Source of the DNA: Streptomyces hygroscopicus
GTDB taxonomy: Bacteria > Actinomycetota > Actinomycetes > Streptomycetales > Streptomycetaceae
Direction of reading: 5' to 3'
Length of the DNA: 64,000 bases
Assembly: GCF_026168105.1 (NCBI RefSeq)
Contig: NZ_LBMW01000036.1
Location: 1 to 64,000, forward strand
Part shown: positions 25,715 through 34,141 of the stretch, one piece after another
Layout: each line of letters starts with the position of its first letter
How positions within the stretch are numbered: the stretch's first letter is position 1
Program-made: the position numbers and the translations under genes
The notes under the pieces: generated by a model
What the model saw: the letters and a program-made list of their open reading frames with translations, nothing else
What the model was told of the DNA's origin: nothing
The model's database searches: none

Positions 25715-26072
25715 GAGGCCCCCAATCGGGCAGGCGGCCGATTCACGCCGCCTGTCCTGTTTCTGATGGTGCTGATTGGGCCGGATGCTTGCGCCGTGGC
25801 CTCGCGGAGCACTCGAGCGCCGCTGGATCGGGCACCGAGGCCGGAATGCCCGGGGCGCCCGGCGTGTGCCCGCGACCTGCCCAGCCGCCCGCCCTCGGCG
25901 CCGCCGACCTGGGCATCCTTGCGGCCGTCCCGTCCGGTCCCCGTGGGCGCCCCGTGGCAGCGGTCGCACTCAAGCCGCGCCTCCTGGCGCGCCCCTCGAT
26001 TCCGGCCGCCGGTGTGTACCCGTAGGGTTCACATCCAGCCGAACCGCCGGTCGGCCGTCGCTGGGGAGCGGT

Positions 26073-26350
26073 TCAGCTCGCCTTGCGGGCCACCGTCAGA
26101 GTGTCGTGGTCGCCGAGCGGGCCACCGTCAGAGTTCGTGGTCGCCGAGCGGGCCGACTCGTGGAGGCGAAGCCCGCCCTCTGCGCGTACGCCGCGATCTA
26201 GACCGCCGGGTTCTCCGGGCCGCCGTCCGTGACCAGCAGTATGTCCAGGCCGATCACCGGGTTCCCGGCGTGCTTCGGCTCGTTGTCCGGCATCCGGTCG
26301 TGGCCCAGCAGGGCGCCGACGGGCTTCAGCGCGTCGAACGCCTTGTGCAC
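26073..26350 (-). pseudogene. Truncated, frameshifted O-methyltransferase remnant
   Basis: On the minus strand, VHKAFDALKPVGALLGHDRM and LDILLVTDGGPENPAV match the AdoMet O-methyltransferase at 27896 (AYRAVNPGGALLVYDRM, LNMLLVTEGGAEYTV). After a frame change the end GGPLGDHDTLTVARKAS matches its RPLGDYDTLVLCRKS. Only about 90 C-terminal codons survive. A ~31-bp tandem duplication (GGGCCACCGTCAGAG..., near 26088-26149) sits in the last codons. The catalytic SAM-binding part is gone. It is probably the leftover of a third methyltransferase gene. Confidence 0.8.
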
Positions 26351-26756
26351 CGGCTCGCCGCGCCGCCTGCGGGGCCCGGTCGTGCACCACAGTCCGTCGC
26401 CGGCTGGGGCAGCCGTAGCGTCTCCACCGGGCCGTCGCCGGTCTTCGCCGTCGCAGTGGCGCGTCCGGACAGCACGGCGCGGGCGGCCGCTTCGGCACCT
26501 GCGGCGTCGGTCCTGCCGCGCCCCCGCCGCAGCGTCATATCCGGACGGCCGATTCCGGTCACCTCGAGGCCGCGCGCAGGTGAGGGGCCCCTGCGGCGCC
26601 GTCCCGGCCGGAGCACTCCACCGCAGCCCGTCGCAATGTGCCCTCGCCGACGCCGCGACCCTGCCGGACGGCGGCCCCACCGGGACCTTCCGTCGCGGTG
26701 AGTACACCTCCCCCGGCGAGCCGTTTCCCGTGGGCCGCCCCTGGCACGGTCACGGG

Positions 26757-26791
26757 AGGGAGCCCCCGGCCGGCCCGGCGGGGGGCTCCCT
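26757..26791. terminator. Hairpin terminator after the O-methyltransferase genes
   Basis: AGGGAGCCCCC (26757-26767) pairs with GGGGGCTCCCT (26781-26791). It lies just downstream of the minus-strand methyltransferase gene ending at 26807. Confidence 0.8.
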
Positions 26792-26806
26792 GTTCCTGGT
26801 GGTGCG

Positions 26807-27853
26807 TCAGGCCGCGACCGCTTCCACCGCGTGATACATGAACGGGCAGGGCAGTGGAGTCAGCCCGCTCAGCTTCAGTCCGGAGGCCGCGAAGAGCTGC
26901 TCGAACTCGGTGAGGGTGCGCTCCAGGCCGGTGGTGACCGCCATCATCTCGATGTCGAAGACGGAGACCCCCAGCGCCTCGACGGGGTCCTCGCCGACCC
27001 GGCCCTCGGGCAGCACCGAGGTGAAGACCACGACCCGTCCGTCCTTGGCCATCGCCTCACGGCAGTTGCGCAGGATGCGGGTCGAGGAGTCGTCGTCCCA
27101 GTCGTGCAGGATGTTCTTCAGCAGGTAGCCGTCGGCACCGGCCGGGACTGAGTCGAAGAAGCTTCCCTCCACAATGTCGCAGCGGTCCTCGACACCCGCC
27201 TCCTTCAGCACCTGGGGCGCGGCCAGCACGCCGTTGGCCGTGTCGAAGACGGTGCCGCGCAGCTTGGGGTTGGCGTTGAGCACCGCGGACAGGTGGGTGC
27301 CGTTGCCGCCGCCGACGTCGACGATGTGCCGGAATCCGGTGAAGTCGAAGTTCTCCGTGATCGCCGGGATCTGGACCCTGCTGCCGGCCCCCATCGCGTC
27401 GTGGAAGCGCTGGGCCAGCTCGGGGTCGGTCTTCAGCTTGTCGAACAGACCCGCGCCGTGCACCAGGTCGAAGGCGGGCTTCCCGGTGCGGACCGCCTGC
27501 TCCAGTGCGCCCCAGGCCTGCCAGACCGCCGGGGCGGCGTGCATGGCGTCGAGCGGCGCGGCCTGGAGCGGATGGTCGCTGCGGTAGATGGCGCCGAGCG
27601 GAGTGAGCGAGAAGCGCTCGCCCTCGCCGATGGTGAGCAGCCCCGCGGCCGCCGCCGCGCGCAGCAGCCGGCGCAGGAACCCGGCGTGGGTGCCGGTGGT
27701 GGCGGCCAGTTCGGCGACGGTGAGGGCCGAGTCTCCGAGTGCGTCCGGGACGCCGAGCCGGGACACGGTGCCCGCAATCTGGTTGACGGCGAAGCCGAAG
27801 AGCAGCGGAAGGTAGTCCTCCGCGCCAGGCTGGGGGGTTCGGGATGTGGCCAT
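26807..27853 (-). CDS. SAM-dependent O-methyltransferase
   Basis: A 348-residue enzyme of the plant-like/DmpM-type O-methyltransferase family. An N-terminal dimerisation winged helix (~15-95: VNQIAGTVSRLGVPDAL) is followed by the Rossmann domain with the SAM loop HIVDVGGGNGTHL (~170) and LLKNILHDWDDD, whose His-Asp pair acts in catalysis. It methylates phenolic or carboxyl oxygens of aromatic polyketides. It is the second gene after the methyltransferase at 27896 in a minus-strand pair, 42 bp apart. Both belong to the same family, so at least two methyl groups, or one with redundancy, are expected. Confidence 0.93.
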   Translation of the reverse strand: MATSRTPQPGAEDYLPLLFGFAVNQIAGTVSRLGVPDALGDSALTVAELAATTGTHAGFLRRLLRAAAAAGLLTIGEGERFSLTPLGAIYRSDHPLQAAPLDAMHAAPAVWQAWGALEQAVRTGKPAFDLVHGAGLFDKLKTDPELAQRFHDAMGAGSRVQIPAITENFDFTGFRHIVDVGGGNGTHLSAVLNANPKLRGTVFDTANGVLAAPQVLKEAGVEDRCDIVEGSFFDSVPAGADGYLLKNILHDWDDDSSTRILRNCREAMAKDGRVVVFTSVLPEGRVGEDPVEALGVSVFDIEMMAVTTGLERTLTEFEQLFAASGLKLSGLTPLPCPFMYHAVEAVAA

Positions 27854-27895
27854 GGTGCTCCCTTGGTGAGCGCTTGCGGTGGGCTGGGGTGCGGG

Positions 27896-28906
27896 TCAGC
27901 TCTTGCGGCAGAGCACGAGCGTGTCGTAGTCGCCGAGCGGCCGGTGTGTGATGCCGCCGAAGCCGGCGGCGTGGGCCTCGGCGGAGAGCTCGGCGACGGT
28001 GTACTCGGCGCCGCCCTCGGTCACCAGCAGCATGTTGAGGCTTGCGACCAGGTTCTCTGTGTCGTCCTCGGCCTGGCCGAGCATCCGGTCGTAGACCAGC
28101 AGGGCGCCGCCCGGGTTGACCGCGCGGTACGCCTTTGCCAGCAGCTCCTGCCGTTGCTGCGGGTCCCAGTCGTGCAGGATGTGGCCGAAGATCAGGACGT
28201 CGGCGGACGGCAGGGCGGGGGTGCGGAAGAAGTCGCCCGGATGGAAGGTGATCCGTTCGGCCAGGCCCTGCTCCGTCATGTACTCGTCGAAGAACGGCTC
28301 CATCTGGGGCAGGTCGAGGACATGCCCCTCCAACTCGGGCCGTGCAGATGCCAGTTGGGCCGCCAGATGGCCGCGGCAGCCGCCGAGATCCAGCACCGAC
28401 CGGAAGTCCGTGCCGTCCAGGGCGGCGAGCAGTTGCGGGCCGAGGCCCTGGGTGACGCCGTCCATCATCCGTACGAAGTGGCCCAGCGCGGCGGAGTCGT
28501 CCAGCATCGCGGTGTAGTCGCCGTCGGCCTGCGGCTTCCCGGTGCGCAGAGCCTCGGTCAGCCGTCCGTACACCGGGTAGAGGTTGAGGTCGGCGCCGTG
28601 CAGGAAGCCGGCCACGCAGCCGGGTCGGCCGGGCACCAGAAAGCGGTCGGCGCCCTCGGCGTTGCGGAACCGGCCGGCCTCCTCCCGCAGCAGGCCCATG
28701 GCGATGAGCAGCCGCAGGAAGTGTGCCAGGCCCCGGCCATGCAGGCCCAGCCGGACGCGGATCTCCTCCTCGGTGGCGGGGCCGGTGTGCAGCATTGCGA
28801 ACAGGTCCAGTCGCACCGCGGTGAGCAGCGCCTTGGACTGGCAGAACAGGTTGCCCAGGCGCAGGATGCCGGCTGCCGCAGTGGCATCCGGAGCGGTAGT
28901 CGTCAT
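27896..28906 (-). CDS. SAM-dependent O-methyltransferase
   Basis: A 336-residue member of the same family as its downstream neighbour: N-terminal dimerisation helices (LFCQSKALLTAVRLDLFAML), SAM motif SVLDLGGCRGHLAAQ (CRG instead of the usual GNG, notable but compatible), and IFGHILHDWDPQQRQEL with the catalytic His-Asp. It ends PLGDYDTLVLCRKS, shared with the dead copy at 26073. It is divergent from the P450 gene; the space between holds an 11-bp-spaced SARP-like pair oriented toward this gene. Substrate unknown. Confidence 0.92.
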   Translation of the reverse strand: MTTTAPDATAAAGILRLGNLFCQSKALLTAVRLDLFAMLHTGPATEEEIRVRLGLHGRGLAHFLRLLIAMGLLREEAGRFRNAEGADRFLVPGRPGCVAGFLHGADLNLYPVYGRLTEALRTGKPQADGDYTAMLDDSAALGHFVRMMDGVTQGLGPQLLAALDGTDFRSVLDLGGCRGHLAAQLASARPELEGHVLDLPQMEPFFDEYMTEQGLAERITFHPGDFFRTPALPSADVLIFGHILHDWDPQQRQELLAKAYRAVNPGGALLVYDRMLGQAEDDTENLVASLNMLLVTEGGAEYTVAELSAEAHAAGFGGITHRPLGDYDTLVLCRKS

Positions 28907-28999
28907 GGCCGCATCTCCCTTTCATGGCACCAACTGGCCGCACCGGGACGTTTTCAGCGGCGGATGGAGGATCGCTCGACCTGGGCCGGAGCGTCCGCA

Positions 29000-29017
29000 G
29001 TTCGACCCGGCCTTGAG
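29000..29017. promoter_or_regulatory. SARP-like direct repeat between methyltransferase and P450
   Basis: On the minus strand, CTCAAGG and GTCGAAC are spaced 11 bp (plus-strand positions 29011-29017 and 29000-29006). They lie in the 184-bp divergent region and face the methyltransferase genes. Confidence 0.6.
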
Positions 29018-29090
29018 TTCAGCCCCAGTGCCCGTTCGCAGACTGCCGTGGTAAGCGCACCGCCCCACTGAGACGAGATGAGGTGCCAAG

Positions 29091-30287
29091 GTGAGCTCGT
29101 CGTGCCCGGTCAGCTACCCCTTCCCCTGGGCCGAGACGCCCGACATCCCGCACGACTGGCGGACCATGCGGGAACAGTCCCTGCTGCACGTCACGCTGCC
29201 CAGCGGCGACCCGGCCGTCCTGGTCACCCGGTACCGGGACGTCCGCAAGCTCTTCGCGGACGAGCGGCTGAGCCGCAATACCGCCCGCTACCCCACCTCG
29301 CGGATCTCCGCCAACAACGACCTCTTCGGGGATCCGGAGATCGACAACGACCCGCCGCGCTACCTGGAGGAGCGCAGCGTGGTGATGCGGGCCTTCAGCG
29401 CGCGCCGGATCGAGGCGCTGCGCCCGATCGTCCAGCAGATCGCCGAGGAGTTGATGGACGCCATGGAGGCCGGACCGCGTCCGGCCGAACTGATGGAGGC
29501 GTTCGCGTTCCCGCTGCCGATCCTGGTGATCTGCCACATGCTGGGTGTGCCGCCGCGGGACCGCCAGAAGTTCCGCCGGCTCATCGACGGCTTCCTGTCG
29601 GTCTCGGCGCTGTCGGACGAGGAGGTCGAGGAGTGCCGTACCGGTCTGTGGACCTACCTCGGTGAGCTGATCGAGCACAAGCACGCCGACCTGGGCGACG
29701 ACCTGATCAGCGAGTTGATCAGGGTGAGCGCCGAGGACCCGGAGAAGCTGACCCCGTACCAGCTGCAGCACTGGGTGAAGACCCTGCTCATCGCCGGGTA
29801 CGTCACCACCGCCTCGCAGATCGGCACGAGCATCGCCGTCCTGCTGCACCGCACCTCCGTCGCCGACGAGCTGAAGAAGGACCTCGGTCTCGTCCCTTCC
29901 GCGGTCGAGGAGCTGCTGCGCTTCCAGATCATGGGCACCTCGCTGGGCTCGCTGCGCTATGCCCTGGAGGACATCGAGCTACTGGACGGCACGGTCATCC
30001 CCAAGGGCTCGACCGTGATGCTGTCGGTGGAGTCCAACATGGACGACACGGTGTTCGAGAACCCCTGCACCCTCGACATCCGCCGCCAGGACAACCACCA
30101 CATGACGTTCGGCGCCGGCATCCACTTCTGCGCCGGGGCCGCGCTGGCCCGGATGGAGCTCCAGGTCGCCACCGAGGGGTTGCTCAAGCGCTTCCCGGGG
30201 CTGCGGCTCGCGGTGCCGGGGGAGGAGCTGGCCCGCCCCCAGGGCGGCTTCCTGGCCGGGTACGCCCGGATTCCGGTGGCCTGGTGA
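29091..30287 (+). CDS. Cytochrome P450
   Basis: A 398-residue bacterial class I P450. The heme loop FGAGIHFCAGAALAR contains the axial Cys, and EELLRFQ gives the ExxR motif. The I-helix reads LIAGYVTTAS instead of the common AGxxTT; the acid before Thr is missing (GYVT), which may alter oxygen activation. The start is GTG with a weak AAGGTGAG before it. A ferredoxin gene follows 7 bp later, the usual redox partner. Hydroxylation or oxidative coupling of the aromatic scaffold is likely. Confidence 0.92.
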   Translation: MSSSCPVSYPFPWAETPDIPHDWRTMREQSLLHVTLPSGDPAVLVTRYRDVRKLFADERLSRNTARYPTSRISANNDLFGDPEIDNDPPRYLEERSVVMRAFSARRIEALRPIVQQIAEELMDAMEAGPRPAELMEAFAFPLPILVICHMLGVPPRDRQKFRRLIDGFLSVSALSDEEVEECRTGLWTYLGELIEHKHADLGDDLISELIRVSAEDPEKLTPYQLQHWVKTLLIAGYVTTASQIGTSIAVLLHRTSVADELKKDLGLVPSAVEELLRFQIMGTSLGSLRYALEDIELLDGTVIPKGSTVMLSVESNMDDTVFENPCTLDIRRQDNHHMTFGAGIHFCAGAALARMELQVATEGLLKRFPGLRLAVPGEELARPQGGFLAGYARIPVAW

Positions 30288-30294
30288 GTCGGCG

Positions 30295-30516
30295 ATGAGC
30301 CCGACCGTGCGGGTGACCGCGGACAACGAGACCTGTGTGACCAGCAGTTTGTGCGTCTACCGGGTGCCGGAGGTCTTCGACCAGGACGAGGAAGGGCGGG
30401 TGGTCGTCCTGGACTCCCGTCCCTCCGCCGACCTGCTCACCGAGCTGCACCGCGCCCGGCGCAGCTGCCCGACCCGGTCCATCCATGTGGAGGTCGAGGA
30501 GGCCCCCGAAACGTAG
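30295..30516 (+). CDS. Single-cluster ferredoxin
   Basis: A 73-residue ferredoxin with Cys14, Cys20 and a third Cys in RRSCPTRSI, spaced as in [3Fe-4S] ferredoxins that serve actinomycete P450s. The N-terminal RVTADNETCVTSSLC is typical. It starts 7 bp after the P450 stop, so the two are co-transcribed and this protein most likely passes electrons to that P450. No ferredoxin reductase gene is in the window. Confidence 0.92.
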   Translation: MSPTVRVTADNETCVTSSLCVYRVPEVFDQDEEGRVVVLDSRPSADLLTELHRARRSCPTRSIHVEVEEAPET

Positions 30517-30614
30517 TTCGCCGACGAGCCGGTGAGGGCCGGTCGGGCGGGGAGGCGGACGAAGGAGCGCGGCAACGAGGAGGCATGGCGCCGGGAGGCG
30601 CGTGCGCCCCAGGA

Positions 30615-30649
30615 GCGGGGCGCGGCCGGGTCAGCCGGTCGCGCCCCGC
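30615..30649. terminator. Bidirectional hairpin terminator
   Basis: GCGGGGCGCGGCCGG (30615-30629) pairs with CCGGTCGCGCCCCGC (30635-30649) with one mismatch. It lies between the convergent ferredoxin and MarR genes and overlaps the last codons of the latter. Confidence 0.8.
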
Positions 30650-31191
30650 CGTCGTCTGCCTCCGCGTGTCCCGGCGTCGGGGGTGTCGGCGGGCCGGGCG
30701 AGGGCGGCGGCGTGTTCTTCCTGCTGGCGGGTGGCGAACCGCAGGAAGTCGGTCATCCTGGCCAGGGTGGTGCTGTCGAAGCCCCGCAGGTACTCCGCGC
30801 CCTCTTCGGCGATCGGGCTGAAGATCTCCTCCGTCAGCGTGCGGCCCTTCTCGGTGGGTTGCACGATGACGCGGCGCCGGTCCCCGGCATCCCGGACCCG
30901 GGTCGCGTAGCCGGCGCGCTCCAGCCGGTCGATGGCGGTGGTGACGCCTCCGGTGGTGAGTCCCGCGGCGGCGGCCAGCTCGCCCGGGCTCATCGGGGCC
31001 GGGCCGAAGAGCAGCTCCAGGCAGCGCAGGTCGGTGCGGTTGAGCCCGAGGCGGTCGGCGACGCGCTGGTCCAGGGTGTCGGCGGCGCGCTGGAACTCCT
31101 GCATCACATGGCCGAACTCCTCGATCAGAAGCTCGTGGTCCTCGCTGGTCCGCCGTGCTGCGGTGCTGGTCCGCCGTGCTGCCGTGCCCAC
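30631..31191 (-). CDS. MarR-family transcriptional regulator
   Basis: A 186-residue winged-helix regulator: a dimerisation helix (FGHVMQEFQRAADTLDQRVA), then MSPGELAAAAGLTTGGVTTAIDRLERAGYATRV as the DNA-reading part and the wing DAGDRRRVIVQPT. GTG start with GAGAGGG upstream. Codons near the start are duplicated (ARRTS twice). It is divergent from the gene at 31306; a perfect 12-bp-arm palindrome in the 114-bp gap is its likely operator. MarR proteins usually repress efflux or detoxification genes and release DNA on binding a phenolic ligand, possibly the cluster product. Confidence 0.9.
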   Translation of the reverse strand: MGTAARRTSTAARRTSEDHELLIEEFGHVMQEFQRAADTLDQRVADRLGLNRTDLRCLELLFGPAPMSPGELAAAAGLTTGGVTTAIDRLERAGYATRVRDAGDRRRVIVQPTEKGRTLTEEIFSPIAEEGAEYLRGFDSTTLARMTDFLRFATRQQEEHAAALARPADTPDAGTRGGRRRRGATG

Positions 31192-31215
31192 TGGGAAGCC
31201 CTCTCGCTAGGTCTC

Positions 31216-31243
31216 TTGACATTCTAGCGAACCGGTCTAGAGT
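31216..31243 (+). promoter_or_regulatory. Promoter for the gene at 31306
   Basis: TTGACA (31216-31221) and TAGAGT (31238-31243) are separated by 16 bp, close to the consensus for the main Streptomyces sigma factor. The likely start point falls just before the palindrome at 31255. Confidence 0.7.
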
Positions 31244-31254
31244 CTCTTGTAGAG

Positions 31255-31281
31255 CTAGTAACTAGAAAATCTAGTTACTAG
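31255..31281. promoter_or_regulatory. Perfect palindrome, probable MarR operator
   Basis: CTAGTAACTAGA (31255-31266) and TCTAGTTACTAG (31270-31281) are perfect inverted arms around AAA. The AT-rich site stands out in 72% or so GC surroundings and sits at the expected transcription start of the plus-strand gene, where a bound dimer would block RNA polymerase. A related half (CTAGCG/TCTAGAG) occurs just upstream. Confidence 0.8.
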
Positions 31282-31305
31282 GACATCTTCTCAAAGGAGG
31301 ACGTC

Positions 31306-31893
31306 ATGTCCGATCTGGTCAAGGGCACCACCGCCCGCCTGGTCTTCCCGCGTGGCATCCAGTACCTCACCCTCGACGTCGCGCCCTCGTCGGCCGGGGG
31401 GCTCTACACCGCCCGGTTCCAGGGGCCGGAGCCCCGCGTGGCCACCGACGACACCACCGTCTCGGTCGTCCCCCGGGGGGCGCGTCACCCGTTCGACCTG
31501 GTGGCCCGCAGGGCGCACTTCACGCTGAGCCCCGACGTCGAGTGGCACATCGTGTTCCAGGGCCCGGCGGTGCATGTGGAGGCCGATCTGACGGGTCTTC
31601 GGCTGCGCTCGCTGCAGACCGCCGCGGGCATGGCCGACGCGCACTTCCTGCTCCCCGAGACTGACCGGACGGTGCCCATCCGGCTCGGTGACGGAGCACG
31701 CAAGATCACCTTCCGGCGTCCGCCGGGCGTCGGGGTCTCGCTGCTCGGCGCACACGGAGTCACCGGCCTCTCGCTCGACGGCCGGTGGATGGGCTCCCAG
31801 CCCGCCATCGACTGGCGCAGCATCGAGGAGACGGCCCGAGGCCGGTACGAGATCACGCTCGACTCCGGTGCAAACCGCCTGACGATCGCGTGA
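31306..31893 (+). CDS. Beta-rich protein of unknown function
   Basis: A 195-residue soluble protein with no signal peptide, membrane segment or motif I recognise. It is dominated by short alternating strands (LVFPRGIQYLTLDV, GLYTARFQG, VSVVPRG, EWHIVFQG, HVEADLTGLRLRSLQ), a pattern resembling adhesin-like or DUF4097-type beta-solenoids. AAAGGAGG lies upstream of the ATG. It is the only gene directly behind the palindromic MarR operator, so it is probably induced by the MarR ligand. Its 3' end overlaps the convergent transporter gene by 41 bp. Confidence 0.7.
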   Translation: MSDLVKGTTARLVFPRGIQYLTLDVAPSSAGGLYTARFQGPEPRVATDDTTVSVVPRGARHPFDLVARRAHFTLSPDVEWHIVFQGPAVHVEADLTGLRLRSLQTAAGMADAHFLLPETDRTVPIRLGDGARKITFRRPPGVGVSLLGAHGVTGLSLDGRWMGSQPAIDWRSIEETARGRYEITLDSGANRLTIA

Positions 31894-33571
31894 ACGCCCG
31901 CCGCTCGCGCAGCTCCGGCCGCCCTCTCGGACGGCGGTGCCGGCCGGGGCTCCGGCTGCCGCCGCTGCGCGGCAGCAGCGGGGTGAGCGCCAGCACCACC
32001 ACAAGGGCCCCGGCCGGGTACCGCAGGCTGTCCGACGCCGCGTCTGCGAACGACCGCTGCCAGGCGGCCTGCACCCGGGCGGCCACCGCCGGGCTGTCGG
32101 CCGGTGCGGTACGGCAGCTCTCCGGCACCTGGTACGGATCGGTCGCCCTGGTGCGCTCTGCCACACATCGCACCAGGGCCGCCGAGGCGCTGTCCCGGGC
32201 CGCCCCCGCAGAGCCCTGCGCGGCCGGCCCGGCCCGCAGCGCCGGCAGTTGGGCGCGGGCGTGCGCGGCGCCGCCTGCCGCGACCTGGCCGAAGAAGAGC
32301 AGACCGACCAGGCCCACACCGGCCGCCGAGGCGAAGTACACGGCCGCGTTGGCGATCCCGGCACCGCTCCCCGCGTCCCGCTGGGGCACCCCGGCCAGCA
32401 CCAGGTTGATAAGGATGGGGACGATGAGGCCGAGCCCGCAGCCGATCAGCGTCAGACAGCCGCACAGTGGCCAGAAGCCGAGCGGCTGCGCCCGGAGCAC
32501 ACTGCCCAGCAGCAGCGTCCCGGACGCGGCCACCACGCACCCGGTGGCCAGCAGTGCCCGCCCGATCCGCGGTGCCAGCGAGACCGCCGGCACTCCCAGC
32601 AGGCACAGGCCCAGGGTCCAGCCCACCGTGGCCGCGCCGGTGCGCAGCGCCGACCAGCCGAGCCCGGCCTGGGTGAGCCAGACGACCGGCATCTGCTGGG
32701 CGACCAGCGCCGAGTACACCAGGAGCAGTTGCACCATGCCCGCAGAGAACGAGCGGCTGCGAAACAGCCCCACCGGGACCAGCGCCCGCTCCGGCCCCCG
32801 GCGCGACTGATGCCATACGACCAGAACGCCCACCGGAAGCGCGCAGGTCAGCGCCGCCGTCATCCAGGCGGGCCAGCCCGCGGTCCGGCCCTGCTGCAAC
32901 GGGTAGACCAACAGCCCGGAGAGCAGAGCCACCAGCAGGACCCCGACGGTGTCCAGCCGCTGCGGCCGATCCGACCGGGACTCGGGCAGCAGCAGCGCGG
33001 TGCCGATCAGCACCAGCACACCCACCGGCACGTTGACCAGGAAGATTGCCCGCCAGCCAAGACCGAGCGCATCGTCGGTGGCCAGCAGCCCGCCGAGCAC
33101 CGGACCGGACAGCTGCGCCAGGTTCATCACACTGCCGTACACCGCGAAGGCCACCGCCCGCCGCTCGGGCGGGAAGAGCACCTGCAACACCGCGAGCACC
33201 TGAGGGATCATCAGGGCGCCGAAGCCGCCCTGCAGGAACCGGGCACCGATCAGCACGCCCGCGGTGGGCGCCAGAGCGCATACCGCGGACGCGGCGGTGA
33301 ATCCGGACACCCCGACGAGGAACACCCGTCTGCGGCCGTGCAGGTCACCCAGCCTGCCGCCGGCGATCAGCAGTACCGCGAAGGCCAGCGCATAGGCGGC
33401 CAGGAACCACTGGGCCTCGGAGTAGCTCGCGTGCAGGTCCCGCTGAATGGCGGGCGCCGCCACCGCGGTGATGCCCAGGTCCAGCGTGTCCATGAAGGCC
33501 GCGAACAGCACGACGAGGAGTGCGCCCCAGGCCCGCCGGGACGGCGGGGCCGATGCCGGAACGGTGCTCAT
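31853..33571 (-). CDS. MFS drug:H+ antiporter (DHA2/EmrB type)
   Basis: About 572 residues and roughly 14 transmembrane helices. It starts AWGALLVVLFAAFMDTLDLGITAVAAPAIQ, the DHA2 first helix; GGRLGDLHGRRRVF is the loop 2-3 antiporter motif and VYGSVMNLAQLSGPVLGGLL the helix-5 motif. A long C-terminal loop rich in Ala and Arg (~445-530) precedes the last helix. It probably exports the cluster product and gives self-resistance. The ATG overlaps the upstream TenA-like gene as ATGA. A much longer in-frame extension upstream is rejected as shadow reading. Confidence 0.9.
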   Translation of the reverse strand: MSTVPASAPPSRRAWGALLVVLFAAFMDTLDLGITAVAAPAIQRDLHASYSEAQWFLAAYALAFAVLLIAGGRLGDLHGRRRVFLVGVSGFTAASAVCALAPTAGVLIGARFLQGGFGALMIPQVLAVLQVLFPPERRAVAFAVYGSVMNLAQLSGPVLGGLLATDDALGLGWRAIFLVNVPVGVLVLIGTALLLPESRSDRPQRLDTVGVLLVALLSGLLVYPLQQGRTAGWPAWMTAALTCALPVGVLVVWHQSRRGPERALVPVGLFRSRSFSAGMVQLLLVYSALVAQQMPVVWLTQAGLGWSALRTGAATVGWTLGLCLLGVPAVSLAPRIGRALLATGCVVAASGTLLLGSVLRAQPLGFWPLCGCLTLIGCGLGLIVPILINLVLAGVPQRDAGSGAGIANAAVYFASAAGVGLVGLLFFGQVAAGGAAHARAQLPALRAGPAAQGSAGAARDSASAALVRCVAERTRATDPYQVPESCRTAPADSPAVAARVQAAWQRSFADAASDSLRYPAGALVVVLALTPLLPRSGGSRSPGRHRRPRGRPELRERRAFTRSSGGLHRSRA

Positions 33572-33960
33572 GCAGGCCCTTTCCGCAGCAGCGTGGCGGG
33601 GGCGATCGGCGGCTCGGTGGCGTCCTGGTCCAGCGGGACGCTCAGCCGCGACGCGGCGCGGGCGAAACCCTCGGCGCGCACCGCGCAGTACCGAAGGGAC
33701 GTCGTCGTCCGGCTGAACATCGGCGCGTGCCGGTGGTCCGGTGCCAGAGCTGCGCACCGCGCGTGCGCACGGCCGTAGTTGGGCAGCAGATGGTGCAAGT
33801 CCTGCAGGGTGCAGTGCGCGAGGGCCCGACCCGGCGGCGAGCCGTCGGCGAGCCCGCGGTAGTACGGATCGTCCAGCAGCCGCCCCGTGCCGAGGGCCAT
33901 GGTGTCGGCCAGTTTCTCCCGCAGCCCCGCGCCGGAGGCAGTGGTCTTCGGGTTCACCAT
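33568..33960 (-). CDS. Short TenA/heme-oxygenase-fold-like protein
   Basis: A 130-residue protein: LREKLADTMALGTGRLLDDPYYRGLADGS, then ALAHCTLQDLHHLLPNYGRAHARCAALAPD. The helix pair with conserved DPYYRGLADG and QD-HHLLP is that of TenA-type/iron oxidase proteins, but those have about 210-230 residues. Here the sequence stops at roughly half length, right at the overlapping start of the transporter. It may be a truncated relic kept for translation coupling, or a small functional variant. No metal-ligand set can be completed. Transcribed with the MFS gene. Confidence 0.6.
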   Translation of the reverse strand: MVNPKTTASGAGLREKLADTMALGTGRLLDDPYYRGLADGSPPGRALAHCTLQDLHHLLPNYGRAHARCAALAPDHRHAPMFSRTTTSLRYCAVRAEGFARAASRLSVPLDQDATEPPIAPATLLRKGPA

Positions 33961-34141
33961 ACGGCTCAGCCTGCGCCGACCGACTTGAGTGCCGATCGGG
34001 GCGCGGTGGGCGGACGGGCTCCTGACGGCGGCGGTCCAGTGGTTCTTGAGCGCGGCACATGCCGCCGACGACACGGTGACGCAGGTACGGGGCCGTATGG
34101 CCGCGAACCAACGACGACTCGGTGAGGGGTTGGGACAAGAC

